Of a DNA stretch of 64,000 bases, positions 10,185-22,029 are shown one piece after another. Numbering within the stretch: position 1 is the first letter of the stretch; every line of letters starts with the position of its first letter. The position numbers were made by a program, and so were the translations under genes. Under the pieces are notes generated by a model, which saw only the letters and a program-made list of their open reading frames with translations, was not told the origin of the DNA and made no database searches. This DNA is from Siphonodentalium dalli (lineage: Eukaryota > Mollusca > Scaphopoda > Gadilida > Siphonodentaliidae): the NCBI GenBank assembly GCA_032622095.1, contig CP136064.1:4524280-4588279 (forward strand). The letters run 5' to 3'.

Positions 10185-10347
10185 GAATTGCTCACGCAAT
10201 ACTTTTGGGCACAAAATACACGGGCTAAATTGTAAGGTTTCGAGAATTGCTCACGCAATACTGTTGGGCACAAAATACACGGGCTATATTGTAAGGTTTC
10301 CTTTGCACACACTAGCTATATTGTAAGGTTTCCTTTGCACACACTAG
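10185..10347 (+). repeat. Two small tandem duplications (59 bp and 32 bp)
   Basis: GAATTGCTCACGCAATAC starts at 10185 and 10244 (59-bp period). CTATATTGTAAGGTTTCC starts at 10284 and 10316 (32-bp period). Units are nearly identical, so the duplications are recent. No coding function is evident. Confidence 0.8.
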
Positions 10348-10428
10348 GCTTGGCACAGTATTTTAAGTTCCCATATAATGTTATAATTATTATATATATA
10401 TATATTATTATATATACCATATATAGAG

Positions 10429-10572
10429 GATCTCACATGAGTTTCTATTTTATACGAAATGTATCAACCGAGTTCACTAAATTCGATTTGAGCCGAGGTT
10501 TACCGAGGCTCAAATAGAATTTAGAGGACGAGGTTGATAACTTACGTATACAATAGGACGAGTGTGAGATAC
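10429..10572. mobile_element. Foldback element or hairpin, 144 bp
   Basis: The left arm from GATCTCACATGAG to GAGCCGAGGT pairs with the right arm from ACCGAGGCTC to GTGTGAGAT at roughly 80% identity over about 70 bp, with almost no loop. Such a structure is typical of a decayed MITE. As RNA it would form a long imperfect hairpin. No protein is encoded. Confidence 0.75.
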
Positions 10573-10829
10573 CTTTTATCACATGATCAAATAAACCCGA
10601 AGCAACGCGAAATATTCATCGAAAACAACAATCATAAACTACAGCGATCGCAAGTTATTTGAAGAACGCCGTGACGCCATCGCACGCGCTGATATTAAGC
10701 GTGTCTATTACCGATAATTATGAAACTGCTTTTATGGCCAAATTATGTGATAAAGTGTGGTCTATCGAATATTTAGCCCTATTAAACCATATATATGGGA
10801 TACATAGTAAAGTATATCAGTTTAACACG

Positions 10830-11530
10830 GGTGTAAATGTCCCGTTATTTTATGTAAAAGCTAAGAAAGAAACACGACAACGCTCTTTATTTTGCGCAGA
10901 TTATAAGCCATAATTCCCTATCTGGTAACTTAATATAAATTAGTTTGTGGTGTATCTATGACACATAGTTTGTCAGCCACCATGTAATATACGGGTTATA
11001 TGTAAATTTATATATGTACAAATGTATATAGCATAACGTGTACATATCAGGTCTTCCGTGCTGTTATACTGTAATTTTATAATATCATATACATCTTATT
11101 ATATAACATATCATCGTGCAGTAATTAATATGCACGGAATAGGTTACTAGTATATGTAGAGGGGTAGTATAGTACACCGTAATTGTGGGCATCACCGCAT
11201 GAATGTGATACTAACACAAAATTTGTGAAATTAGTAACAGGTAGTCAAGTTTATAAAATTAGTAAGTTTTGAAAATTTATGAATTAAATATAGAGAAATA
11301 AATGTCCAGTCTATAAATAGTAGTAACCGGTATTCAAGTTTGTAAAATTAGTAACAGGTAGTCAAGTTTATACAATTTACGAGTTTAATTCAGGGATGTA
11401 AATGTCCCGTTTCCTTAATTTAAAAATAAGGAAAGGGTTAAGGCAACGCTCTTCATTTATCGTAAACTAAAGTCAGTATGTAGTTGTGCAGATTATAAAA
11501 TATAATTTCTTATCTGGTCCTTTAAAATAA
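10830..11530 (+). repeat. Degenerate direct repeats
   Basis: A segment with TGTAAATGTCCCGTT, CAACGCTCTT, CAGATTATAA and TATCTGGT occurs at about 10840-10930 and again at 11395-11520. Between them, AGTAACAGGTAGTCAAG and close variants recur three times (about 11230, 11315 and 11347). The 84-codon frame at 10659-10913 overlaps the first copy and is not open in the second, so it is probably not a gene. Confidence 0.6.
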
Positions 11531-14500
11531 ATGTGGTCATGTACATATACAAGGTGACATAACATTCAAAACAGATACAGATAAATAGTTTATTGTTTAA
11601 ATAATAGTATAAGTACAGTAATTCTGATCTGCGAATGTCGCTAGGCAGTTTGAGAGCACACAGTGAAATGTTTCAGAGAAAGAATTACTACGACCAGGCC
11701 GAAATATGTCACAATTACAAAGTTGGGTATGCCAGAAATAAAAGTGGACTGCGGTGGTCATCAGAAGCGCACATAGGTTATATAATGGACGAAATGAGTC
11801 CATTATTGTGAGACGGTTTCGACGAGGAAGCGCCTGACCCTAGGTCCCCATGCCTCGTCACGAAAAGGTGATTACGACCGGTCATCTTCCCGTCCACCAT
11901 AGCCCAAAAACAGGCCAAAATCAACTGTATACCGAGGACAACCAGATCAGAATAATAAGAAAACCGCGCGCGATATCAGTTCACTGGACGCGATGTAGAC
12001 GGATGCGCGATACGGAAAACAAATGTATTATAAATATATGTATAAATAGAAGTAAGTATAGTGTAGTGGAGATATTGACATGTAAATAGTCATTGCGCTG
12101 TGCGCGAAGACGGGGTAGGCAAAAGATCGACGTCAAGATCAATATTAGAGTGATGGTAACCAAGTATAAACGACATATCGAAAAACGCGGCTATACTGTC
12201 GCGATAGAATGTTGTGACAGACTGACCGGAAGGTGGGGGTTTGCCAACCAAACACCTAAGGTGGCATCATAGTATACATGGTATGGAGTAGCAATAATTG
12301 CTGAAAGATGTAGAAATGCAACAATCAATCAATAATATATGCATGTATTAAACGCGACTATACTGTCACGAAAGGCTATACAAATATAACTATGTAGTAA
12401 ACATGGTCAAGGGTGGAGTGGGAATACAGTAGGGGTGTGGGTTAGTATCGATCTCCGTACAAAATATGCCGAATGTGGTGCATATTTACATGTTCCCTCA
12501 AGAGGTTCATAATCAAGTTACATTATTATGGTTAAGTTAAACCGGTGTAGTCGAAGGTGTATGAGCGAAATGTGGAGCGAAAAATGCGATATTTGAATAA
12601 ATTTAACTGTAAGTTACCTTACATGATCCGTAACGGTATTATATAAACAATGTAGATTCCGCCATTCCGATCGAAAGAATTATTGCTGTGGGTCAACCAT
12701 ATATATACAATATGCACGATATTCAGAAACCAAGCGAGTGCTGACTGAAAGGGGGTTTCTTTTGGGTGGGGGTGTGGGATCGCACCCACAACATCCCCTC
12801 CCCTCGATTTTTGTTAAAATTTGGCCTAAAATTGGCAACAGTTTGAAAGCTGGAGGTACAAGTTTTTCTTCTATAAAGGTGTGTGTTCCACAATTTTGCT
12901 TATCTCACTGTGCTCGGAGTCGGAAGTGCTCATAGTTACAATGGGATAATTATTTAAATGGTTCTGTTGTCTGTATGCTTTCAGAGGATTCATTGTTGGA
13001 GTGGGATGGAAAGAGAGTATATATGGTCTTGAATAGCTTCTCGTCTCTGGTGGAACGTTTCCCCTCTTCCACAACATTCCAGAACATTATTGTCCGAGGG
13101 AAGAAAGAAAATGTGTAGACATCACCCCGAAAACATTAGGTGGTACTTGTGTTGGTGGCCTCTCGTGTTGTCATTGTGTGCCGGGATGTCAACGGAGCCA
13201 TATACTACTCGGTGGATTAATCACCATGTCAGCTAAGTATCTGCGACTTTCCAGTGATTCCAGTTGGAAAGTTCCAAACACAAGGAGGTGCAAATGTATT
13301 GGTCTAGTAAAGAGGGCGCAGTTGGAAATTTCAAGGTGTACACCCCACAGCGGGGACCACCTAGCCACGTCCCTGACTGTCATCTCAGCCATCACTGTAA
13401 TCACTTGAATTCGGTTGGGTCCCAAATCCGGCTCTTGGTAGTTATATTCGTTATTCTATTTTAACGTCACCACAAGATTTTTCGCTTCTTTTAGGCGACA
13501 CACCACAATTTCTGCAGGGGTGTATATAGAAATAAATTTCTGTTACAGTCGAATTACTGACAATAGTCCATTAGTCGTCAAAGTCTAACCAAAACTTGAC
13601 CGTAAACTTTGGAATAATTCAAAGCATTGACAAATATTCAGAAAATTATAATCAGAGTAAATATTTGAACTTACTACACAATTAATGATGTTTGTTGAAA
13701 ATCACTGCAACGGTTTTGGTTTCAACGCGCGAAATTTCGTTATGAGAGATTTATCAATAATAAATATAACAACAGAGTGTAGTGTATCTATTGCTTCAAT
13801 CATTCGGAATATTTACTAAAGTTATCTCATCCTTCCAGACAATGTAAAACTAGTGTGTGTACTATGGGAATATCTTGGTGTGTAATGGTATTGTCTCGGG
13901 GCTTCGCCACAACCTACATGTCTGTCTCCTTGAAAAGCCGACGAAACTCCTATACCGGTGTACGTCTCAAGAACTCTCTAAGTAAATTAGGTTCTGCTTT
14001 GAAGGGATTCCCTCCATTTCATTGGATAGTGGCGCAGACTACGCGCGATTTCATTGGTATATGGCATAACATATCACTTCACAGATCTGAGGTCAAAGAT
14101 AGATTGACAATTTTCCCACGCATTGTCATACTCAACTATTGTTGGAAAACTGAATACAGGCGATATATCCACAATTCATTTTACTCATCGCAAAAAGGAG
14201 ACATCATCTTCGAGTTTTTATCAGTCAACGATATTCCTGGCTGATTAGTATTTCGCATCTTCTTATATTTAGAACTGTTTCTAAATACTACGATTCTCAC
14301 AATCGTTTACTATGCCAGGAATGCACTCCATATTTGGAAACGGTTTATTACGTCATGTTGGGAATGCCGCGTCGTCGTAGAAATGAAATATAATGGACAC
14401 TTCTAGGATATTCATCAGCTTTTCAAAGAGACTGCCTACATGTACATGTGTATGTGGTTTAGATTTGAGCAATTTTAGATCGCTGGATCTTTCATAATGG

Positions 14501-15494
14501 TGTGCCCATAGTTTGGTCGGGCGGGCGATTGGATTGGGTGACTTTTAGGACCTGCCCATGACTACGCCATTAATATATACATCATTAGTGTAAACATATT
14601 TTTTTCCAATCCTAATAATATATATGAACATTTAACAAAAGTATTGACAGCAATAAATAGAATAGTATAGATGAATTGATTGGGAAGGGGATTACACTAC
14701 AAGCCGCAAGGTTTTGTTGAGTTTGCTCCCTTATGATGTATACATCATTGTCCATGTTATGGGAAGTCGTTATTTATGTAGTGAATTGCAAATCAAAGAT
14801 GAGTTTCCAGTCGAAATCAAGTGTAGTAGAAAGTCATTAGTATAACTTTATATATGTATCATTATAACAAGTTTATAGTCATTGTAAGGAGTTATTTAGA
14901 CAGTTGCAACGCAACCAATAGCCGTAATAGCTTAATGTTAGTCTGCTACATGTAGTACAACTATTTTATTTCTTTTTTGTTAAACAGGATTTATTTATGC
15001 TTTTAAATATACATAACACCGGGTCCAGAAAACACGCAGGTCAATAAAAGCCGGGACCCACAACAGATAACAACACACATAACCGCAACCAATAAGTGCA
15101 ATTTACAAACAGACAGACACACAGATACCAAGAGAAACACTGAGGGCAGATTACCAAAGCTATATACTGGTACATAATAAGGGATGTTTTGGAGATGTGG
15201 CTAAATGTCGTTAGATGACTGTGAGGGGGTAGAAAAGAAACAATTGTGAATTACTGGGATAAATTAGGTTAAATTATAGCCATATTGATGAATATGTTAG
15301 TGGACTCAAAATAGTCATGAAAAATTTGTGGTTGCTCGTTGAAAATTGTCAAAGCCATTTACATATGGGATGATTTGAATGGTGTGGAGATGTGGATACT
15401 AGGGCATACATCAGTCAGTCTTCAGCAGTCTCATACATGTTACTACAACTAGAGATTGGATCATTAGTGAGAAACGTTTAACATTTCTGGGCAG
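11531..15494. other. Unrecognised non-coding region
   Basis: AT-rich DNA without recognised genes or RNAs. The longest frame is 129 codons at 13855-14244 (plus). Its translation has no domain I recognise and no splice-like context stands out, so I do not call it. A short C/G-rich stretch at 12755-12815 contains the inverted words GGGTGTGGG and CACCCACAAC. No repeat family seen elsewhere in the window covers this region. Confidence 0.45.
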
Positions 15495-15886
15495 TTAACC
15501 CTTTACCCAACAAACCGGCCAAAAACGGCCAAATAAAGCTGCAACAGCCTAAATTATCTTGGGTCTGTCTCAATAAAACAATACAAATATGGATATCATT
15601 GGATCCGGCTCATTGACCACATTGTGATGGTTACAGTTATGCCCTGTGTCAATGCATTCTCTTATATATGCGAGTTGACCATAGGTCGCCTCGCATATAT
15701 AAGAGAATGCATTGGCCTAAAAAAAAAAAAAAAAAAAAATATTTTTCTACATTCTTTGACAATTGTATCATTTTTAATATGTGTTAAGCCAATGCATTCT
15801 CTTATATATGCGAGGCGACCTATGGTCGACTCGCATATATAAGAGAATGCATTGGCACAGGGCCCTTCTGTTGGGTAAAGGGTTAA
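15495..15886. mobile_element. Complete piggyBac-like MITE with two mirror hairpins
   Basis: It begins TTAACCCTTTACCCAACA (15495-15512) and ends with its exact reverse complement (15869-15886). TTAA target duplication next to CCCTTT ends is the hallmark of piggyBac-group elements. Inside are two near-perfect hairpins of about 70 nt (15646-15716 and 15787-15857) with arms CAATGCATTCTCTTATAT. The second is the reverse complement of the first in its asymmetric centre. They are separated by a spacer with an A-run (15719-15739). No transposase ORF. A near-identical relative is at 33533-33912. Confidence 0.88.
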
Positions 15887-16558
15887 ATCACTACAAACAT
15901 TTATAATTTTGAATGCACGATATTTGCTCGCACCATCCCTTGAATATAGTAGCTTGGAACTGCATGACCCAAGTTACAGATTTCGTGTTGTAGCTTACAT
16001 ATAGAGAGGCATGATCGATTTGATGGGTTTAATCCATTCCATAATCCATTAGTGAGTGGGGAAAATGATGTTATATAAGACTTTAATGTATTGATTACAT
16101 TTTCCTAACCAAAAATGTATTTAACACTACGTATTCGATATCCAATAATATCATATGCTTGACTAGGAATTGGTATATAAATATCATTTGGGCTAATACG
16201 ATGGATAGCCTTATGCATTATAATATTTGTTCATCTATTGCACATTTCTTGTAGGGCAATGTGACCAGTTTCTTTATAGCATATATGATATGCTTCCCCA
16301 TTAAATAGAGGGAAATTGCCGCAACATAAATATCGTATTTAGTGTCTAGACCGACAGTAGATATATCATTTTTTATGCAAAATTGATATCTTTGCTGTGG
16401 CTTACTTCCGATAAAAAGATATAGTCATTGTCGCTAACTTCCGGTAAGATCACTGAATAATTTCAACTGAGATTGTGTGAAATTATTTGGCATTAATTAA
16501 GAAATAATTAATACATTAAAAATTATTTTCGACATGGTTAAAGCATATAGTAAATAGA
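15887..16558. other. Non-coding region, left part of a duplicated AT-rich segment
   Basis: From about 16285 the sequence (CCCATTAAATAG, TAGTGTCTAGACCGACAG, CTTCCGATAAAA) resembles 16933-17060, showing a diverged duplication of several hundred bp. No gene seen. Confidence 0.5.
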
Positions 16559-16716
16559 ACACCTATGGCGTTTTGATTGAATCCCATATTATTTCATTTT
16601 TCACCAGCAGTGGAATTATAAATTTTCCACTTGCCAACCTGCAGTCACTCGGTGAAAATTGATATTTCCACTGCTAGTCACTCATAATTATGGTAGTCAC
16701 TCAAAACACCATAGGT
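16559..16716. mobile_element. Foldback MITE copy 1
   Basis: Left end CACCTATGGCGTTTTGATTG and right end CACTCAAAACACCATAGGTA are imperfect inverted repeats. Subterminal words CACCAGCAGTGG and CCACTGCTAGTC also mirror each other. A related copy is at 17390-17553. It is non-coding. Confidence 0.65.
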
Positions 16717-16924
16717 ATCCTCCATGACTTGTCCCTCGCATGATACCACTAATGGTTCTGAGTGCTTCAAGCTGTAATGATTCCAGATTGGTGGCTAGGA
16801 TTTAAGAACAATTATCACAAACCACATCACCATAATCAAACATTGGTAGGATTAAGGTCCTATACAAAGTATCTAGTGCAAACCAGTTTTGGGGATTAGT
16901 GACGATATATTACTGTTCTATATT

Positions 16925-17553
16925 ATATGTTTACCCATTAAATTGTGGGATATTGGCGCAACGTAATATCTAGTGTCTAGACCGACAGGAAAGATATAAT
17001 TTTCTTATTCAAAAATTGTATTTTCACTGTCGCTTAATTCCGATAAAATCACCGAATAATAGTGAACGAATATCAATACGCGACGGAACTATCTGTATGA
17101 ACACCTAAGTAATTCTGATTAGAATGTCATCTTATTGTTATTTGGGATATTAAATATGTATCCGTCCATAATTATTTGTCGCTTTTAGTGATAATTTGTG
17201 GGAACTATTTACTTTAACGGTCGACTAATTTCTCGCCATTTAAAAGTGGTTCGTTTGCTATCAGCTGGCGAAAAACTATAAAATTTCAACTGAAATTTTG
17301 TGTGCGCTTTGTGGGAAATTATTTGGCATTAATTATGGAATAAGACTTTAAAATTATTATCTACATGGTTAAAGGATATGATACATAGAATATACCTACG
17401 GTTTTTTAGTGAATACCATAATTATTTGACGAATGACCAGTTTGCGACCAGCTGTCACTCGTTGAAAAATTGATATTTCTACTGCTATTCACTCATGAAA
17501 TAATTATGGTATTCACAGGTATTCTCTAAAACAAAACATAGGTATCCTCTATT
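16925..17553. repeat. Second copy of duplicated segment with foldback MITE
   Basis: 16925-17060 resembles 16275-16450, and 17280-17553 resembles 16465-16725. The end part 17390-17553 is the second foldback copy, with CATAATTATTT and AAATAATTATGG arms. Divergence is high, so the duplication is old. Non-coding. Confidence 0.55.
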
Positions 17554-17716
17554 TATTACACTCCTATATATGCGCGATTTCCATTAAAACGCCGTTAATT
17601 AAAAATGGAAATGTCCACACCGGGACGTTCATGCATTAATTATGGGTGTTTTAACAATAATTGGCGAACCAAATTGGATTAGAAGTGTAATAAATAGAGT
17701 AATCAATTTGTTCAGG

Positions 17717-17737
17717 TTTTTTTTTTTTTTTTTTTTT
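17717..17737 (+). repeat. T21 homopolymer
   Basis: A run of 21 T, followed by AATTAATTCTTTATAATT. On the minus strand this is a possible poly(A) tail of an old retrocopy, but no body is recognised. Confidence 0.6.
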
Positions 17738-19449
17738 AATTAATTCTTTATAATTTTGATTTAGCAGTAGGAAACTACTATTTTCAACTTTTACTAAGTT
17801 CAGACAATTGATGTTCGCCTTACTGAAGCTTTAATTTGGATCAGCGGCGAAATAACAAGTAGTTTCAGAACAAAGTTTGATGTAGTGTTCGTTACTATTT
17901 TTAGTAGTCAAAACTACATATGCATAGTGCACGATGGGAGAGACTTGAAGGCGTAGTATACAACTACGACCAATAGAGTCGAGTAGCCAACCAATCGGAA
18001 AGCTTGATTTCAATAACAAAGTCACGTGAGATACAATATTAGTATATAGTATATGTAATCAATCTACAACTGAATTTTAGCTAAGTTACATCCGACACTT
18101 CAAACTTCGCATTATGTTGCTGACTATAATAGTCGTTCCGATTAGTCATAAAGTCGAGATTTAGTAATAATAATAACTCTAATAAATTATCATCACCCTA
18201 CAATAAGCTATTATAGATTACATGAATGTTTAACTAGTATGGTTCGATTTAAATACTGGATATCGATTTGCTGGCGGTCCACGGAATATGAGAGCAAGTT
18301 GGCCTGACAGTTTGTGTGGAACACGTGAAGATCTCATACCAACTTACAACCATACTTCATATGAAATGGAAGCAAATCATCATCATTTCTTCGCACATGA
18401 GTTGTTAGTTACAGCCAAAAACAATAAAATCGTATTTAGACCCCATTTTCAATATTTAATTGACGTTGCAGTTTCAAGCTGCTTCCATACATAAAATATG
18501 TAACAAGTTATGACGTGCGCGCGACACTACTTGATATGATTGAGCTGGTGACGTGAAATAATTCCTTAGTATCGCTCCGCACAATAAAACGTATCAAGAA
18601 CATTAGTAGGTCGGATTAAGTGCTAAAACGTGGCTCTCCTCAATTATTACAATATTTAGGAACCATACCACTTATATGCTTCGCCATATACTTACATATT
18701 AACATGACAGATGGAGAATAACAGTTACACGTTTGCAAATTGTCTTAGGGACCTCGGGAGAGAAGTAGCATATAAGTGGCCCGCACTTGTACTTCAATCC
18801 CGTTGCCGAATGTATGTATTTATATGCATATATGGCGAATAAATATGTTTAAAGGTGCTCAATCCGATGCGATGGTCCCCATATAATCAGATTCCAACAA
18901 TAACAACAACATTTTTAGAAATGCCACTTCAATTATCAGAATCGATTAATTGCCCAAAAATAATGCTAACCATGTCAACTCTGGTATAAAATTGCCCGAA
19001 ACGTGTTATTTATCAACATGTTGTTCGAAGAAATTTGGCCTTATTATTTAACAGAAAGCCTCTTGATTTTAGAGTTATCCATCTTCATCCACAATTAGGT
19101 CCGAGCCTATCGGCTCGTTGGCTGTTTACTGGGCCACAAATAATTATCGATGGTGAAAAATAATAGATTTCAAAAATCGATATCTAATAACTCTGAGCTT
19201 TGATAGGTCGGTTCCTCGATTCGAATCAAATTTTTTTTTACCCCCGAATCCAAATAGTAATATAGGGGTGCTTAGGGGTGCTTAATCGGATTGTGCATCT
19301 TTAAACGAACTGGCCTTGGAGTCAATACGGACGTTAAGATATACCCTTTCCCGAAATAGAAATAAATAAAACACTGAAGTTCCCGGTGCTTGCATGGCGT
19401 TGGTCGTTTGAACATGAACTTGTAGTTATCAACCTTCCTATTATCTTGG
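17738..19449. other. Unrecognised AT-rich region downstream of the minus-strand gene
   Basis: No recognisable protein. A short inverted pair, CCACTTATATGCTTC (about 18668) and GTAGCATATAAGTGG (about 18766), could form a stem with a ~85-nt loop. It probably includes the 3' UTR of the gene ending at 19450, but I could not fix a polyadenylation signal by eye. Confidence 0.4.
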
Positions 19450-20366
19450 CTAATCATTAGATTCTAACTCAGAGCTGGGAACTTCCATCACCAACTTGAT
19501 GTTTGAGAGTTTCTCCCACTTTTTGACTCTCGCAATGCATTGCTCTTCAGTAGAACCCACGACTTTCTCGAGAGCAGAATTCCATTTCTCCACCAACTCC
19601 TGCACAACTAGTTTATCATGTTGAGTATACCTCCTTAAATATTGTTCATGTATGTTGAACATGGCAGCCGGCGTGACATGACTCACTCCTTTCAGTTCCC
19701 GTTCTGTTCGAGATGCCAGCATGTCGATTAGACTCTCTTGGGCGTACTCGTTTGGCATATCCACGCCTCTGGTGTACTCTGGGTGGTGCTGGTTGTTCGC
19801 GTAGTGAGATTCCAATGACTCCTTCCAGGCCTCGTTTTCAACGTCATCCAGATGTCGATATGCCCCAGATTTACCAAACATAACACCGTATCCTAGCGCT
19901 TCGGGGATGCCATATTTGCTTATGTCATGAATATCGACTAAATGTGCCATGTTTTCCGGAAGATCGACGTTTGCAACGTAAGCCACAATGTTATAAATCC
20001 AAGTTATCCACATTCGGTGCGAAGCGGTTGTTGAATAATGTCGATTTACATTGTTTCTCATTAAAATAACATAACATTTGTCTCGTCTCTGTTCAAAATC
20101 TTTACCTACTTCTGGTGGGTATTCTTTCTGAAGTTTCTGTAACTGCTCCAGGCACCTCTGACCTTCCTGCCCTGGGACGGGAGGTAACTCCTTGAACTCA
20201 CAATTGACCCACTGATCACGGATCTTCATCAGAGCTGCTACGGTTGCCGCCTTATCGGACCGGACCGCCGTCAAATCATCCCCCGCTAAATCTAACGTCG
20301 GGCATCCGTCGTCTATATCCAGGCGGTCCATCCCAGGTAGCTGTTCCTTACAAACACGTCGACAAC
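19450..20366 (-). CDS. DUF5662-like protein (HDxSK / HHPE), probably terminal exon
   Basis: Open frame of 293 codons from the ATG at 20331 to the stop at 19450. Motifs: HDISK at residues 135-139, then ESLESHY (171-177), NNQHHPEY (179-186), DMPNEY (191-196) and LIDMLA (201-206). This order, HDxSK, then HY..N.HHPE, then D M and L.DMLA, matches my memory of the DUF5662 family, mostly bacterial and phage proteins of unknown function with an HD-like, probably metal-binding core. The N-terminal ~120 residues are not part of that core. The frame stays open upstream of the ATG to an acceptor-like TTCTTGTTTTAAG ending at 20367, so this may be the last exon of a spliced gene with the exon starting at 20366; the next in-frame stop is at 20368-20370. 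Its length and non-repetitive composition make it the only convincing host gene here. Confidence 0.72.
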
Positions 20367-20773
20367 CTTAAAACAAGAAGACCATAGTCAGAAATGGTAA
20401 CGCCCTCAAGATCATATTATTAGGCATATATAAAATATATTGGAGCTTTTATGTGTATTTGTTTTCGTATGTGTGTATGGTGTGTGCTTGGTGATGAAGC
20501 ATGTGAAAACATTTTTTAAATCGTGCCAAACTAAAGTTATGATAATTATTAAATATGTACACACCATGCGTCACCTACATACTGTGTTCACATGGCGCAT
20601 ACGTTCCAACTGGTTGATATGTTCATCGGTAAACATGCAACGCCTATTGCATTGATACACCAATGCCTTTGATAACACATTTACTCCATTACCTCCTACG
20701 AATGTATGAAGTACCGTTGCAAATATACACCATAAGAGGGCGGAAATAATAGGGAAATTTAGACACATTTACT
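20367..20773. other. Upstream flank or intron of the DUF5662-like gene
   Basis: Non-coding by inspection. If the acceptor at 20367 is real this is intron and the 5' exons lie further right. No other exon could be recognised by eye. Confidence 0.4.
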
Positions 20774-21036
20774 TTAACCCTTTCATGACTGGAGCTTTCT
20801 GAATTTTTGCGAAAATCCTGCGCCAATGCATTTTCTTATCTATGCGAGTCGTCCATAGGGCGCCTCACATATATAAGAGAATGCATTGGCCTAATCATAA
20901 TTACCTTCATCTTGTAAGCCATTGCATTCTTTTATATATGTGAGGCTCCCTACGGGAGACTCGCATGTATAAGAGAATTCACTGCCATAGTGTATTTAAT
21001 ATTGCACCAGCTCAGCTCCCAGCATGAAAGGGTTAA
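20774..21036. mobile_element. Complete piggyBac-like MITE, CCCTTTCATGAC subfamily
   Basis: Left end TTAACCCTTTCATGACTGG (20774), right end CAGCATGAAAGGGTTAA (to 21036). It contains two family hairpins, at about 20822-20890 and 20920-20985. At 263 bp it is shorter than the 15495 copy because the inter-hairpin spacer is small. No ORF. Confidence 0.85.
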
Positions 21037-21120
21037 ACATATTTTGTTTCTATATAATAATATACATCAGGGGTCGGGGCACAATTATTGTTCAACATAG
21101 TTCATATGTTCAACATAGTT

Positions 21121-21148
21121 AGCCCCCCCCTCTCTCTCTCTCTCTCTG
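21121..21148 (+). repeat. C-run and (CT)n microsatellite
   Basis: A short C tract followed by about ten CT units. Simple repeat only. Confidence 0.85.
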
Positions 21149-21620
21149 ATATACATATAATGCGTTGACAATACCTTGTTATGAAGTGATAAGATCGCGA
21201 TATCAGAAACGTTATAGTGCTAAAAACATTTTATGGACTTAACTAAGCTAATAAAACCGATAAGCCAGTATCGGAGCACTATCCCCACTGTAAGAATATA
21301 GCAATTCAACTAAGATTATCGAAAATTCGAAACAGAGACTACTATTTCAGAGAACACAACGTTTGAACTAAGAACAAGCACAGCTATATCCACCTAATAC
21401 TCCCGAACTTCACATATAACCACCTTCGTTGCATCTAGAATGAGTTATTAAACTTTTAAATATTTATTACAAGAAGATGGATACTAACAGTGGATTTTAA
21501 TACAGTTTAGAGGTTAACACAATATTTTCTTTTTTCTTTATAAGCGAGATCACTGAAAATCGGCCGTATTGGATTCATCCATGCTCGGATCCATGGTTTC
21601 AGAGATTCATTCAGCCCCTG

Positions 21621-21751
21621 TTCCGTGGTTTAAGTGCTACAGGTCAAAGTTCTGGGGTAGCATTTCCATATATGGGGCGTTTTATTTTCATGACTTCCAT
21701 ATATGGAAAAGCTACTCCAGAACTTTGACATGTAGCACTAAAACCACGGAA
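21621..21751. mobile_element. Near-perfect 131-bp hairpin
   Basis: TTCCGTGGTTTAAGTGCTAC at the left pairs with GTAGCACTAAAACCACGGAA at the right. The stem runs on through CAAAGTTCTGG and CCATATATGG, leaving a loop of under 20 nt. Arms are about 90% complementary over 55 bp. This may be a young MITE; the transcript would be a long hairpin RNA. No protein. Confidence 0.85.
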
Positions 21752-21809
21752 ATTCTAGACAGTAATATCAAAAACTATAGGAAAACAGTTTTTATAGAGA
21801 GATTACTCA

Positions 21810-21949
21810 CCGAATAGTAACCAACACCAATAAATGGTCGGCACTAAGTTTTATGAGTGCTAATTATCACTATGAAGGGACGAACAAAATCACAACAAAT
21901 CGTTTGTAACTAATTACATTTAGGCGTGCAAGCAACCCGGGGATTTCCC
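21810..21949 (-). promoter_or_regulatory. Promoter-like module A: kappaB site, TATA-like box, donor
   Basis: Read on the minus strand: GGGAAATCCCC (21949-21939), a perfect kappaB-type site; 85 bp on, CATAAAAC (about 21849-21854); 39 bp on, a strong splice-donor word CG|GTGAGTAA (GT at 21810-21809). The same order and nearly the same spacing recurs at 23381-23517. The two copies are alike across the module, so it is a duplicated unit. Whether it is transcribed is unknown. Confidence 0.35.
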
Positions 21950-22029
21950 TGGTTAGGAAATGGCTGTAGCCAATGAGATGGCAGCTGTGATATTATAATA
22001 ACATAATCTGAGAGTACAGAGTTATCAAC

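Noticed and set aside
13855-14244. 129-codon open frame as a gene
   Set aside because: No recognisable domain and composition like the surrounding DNA. Nothing supports it beyond length.
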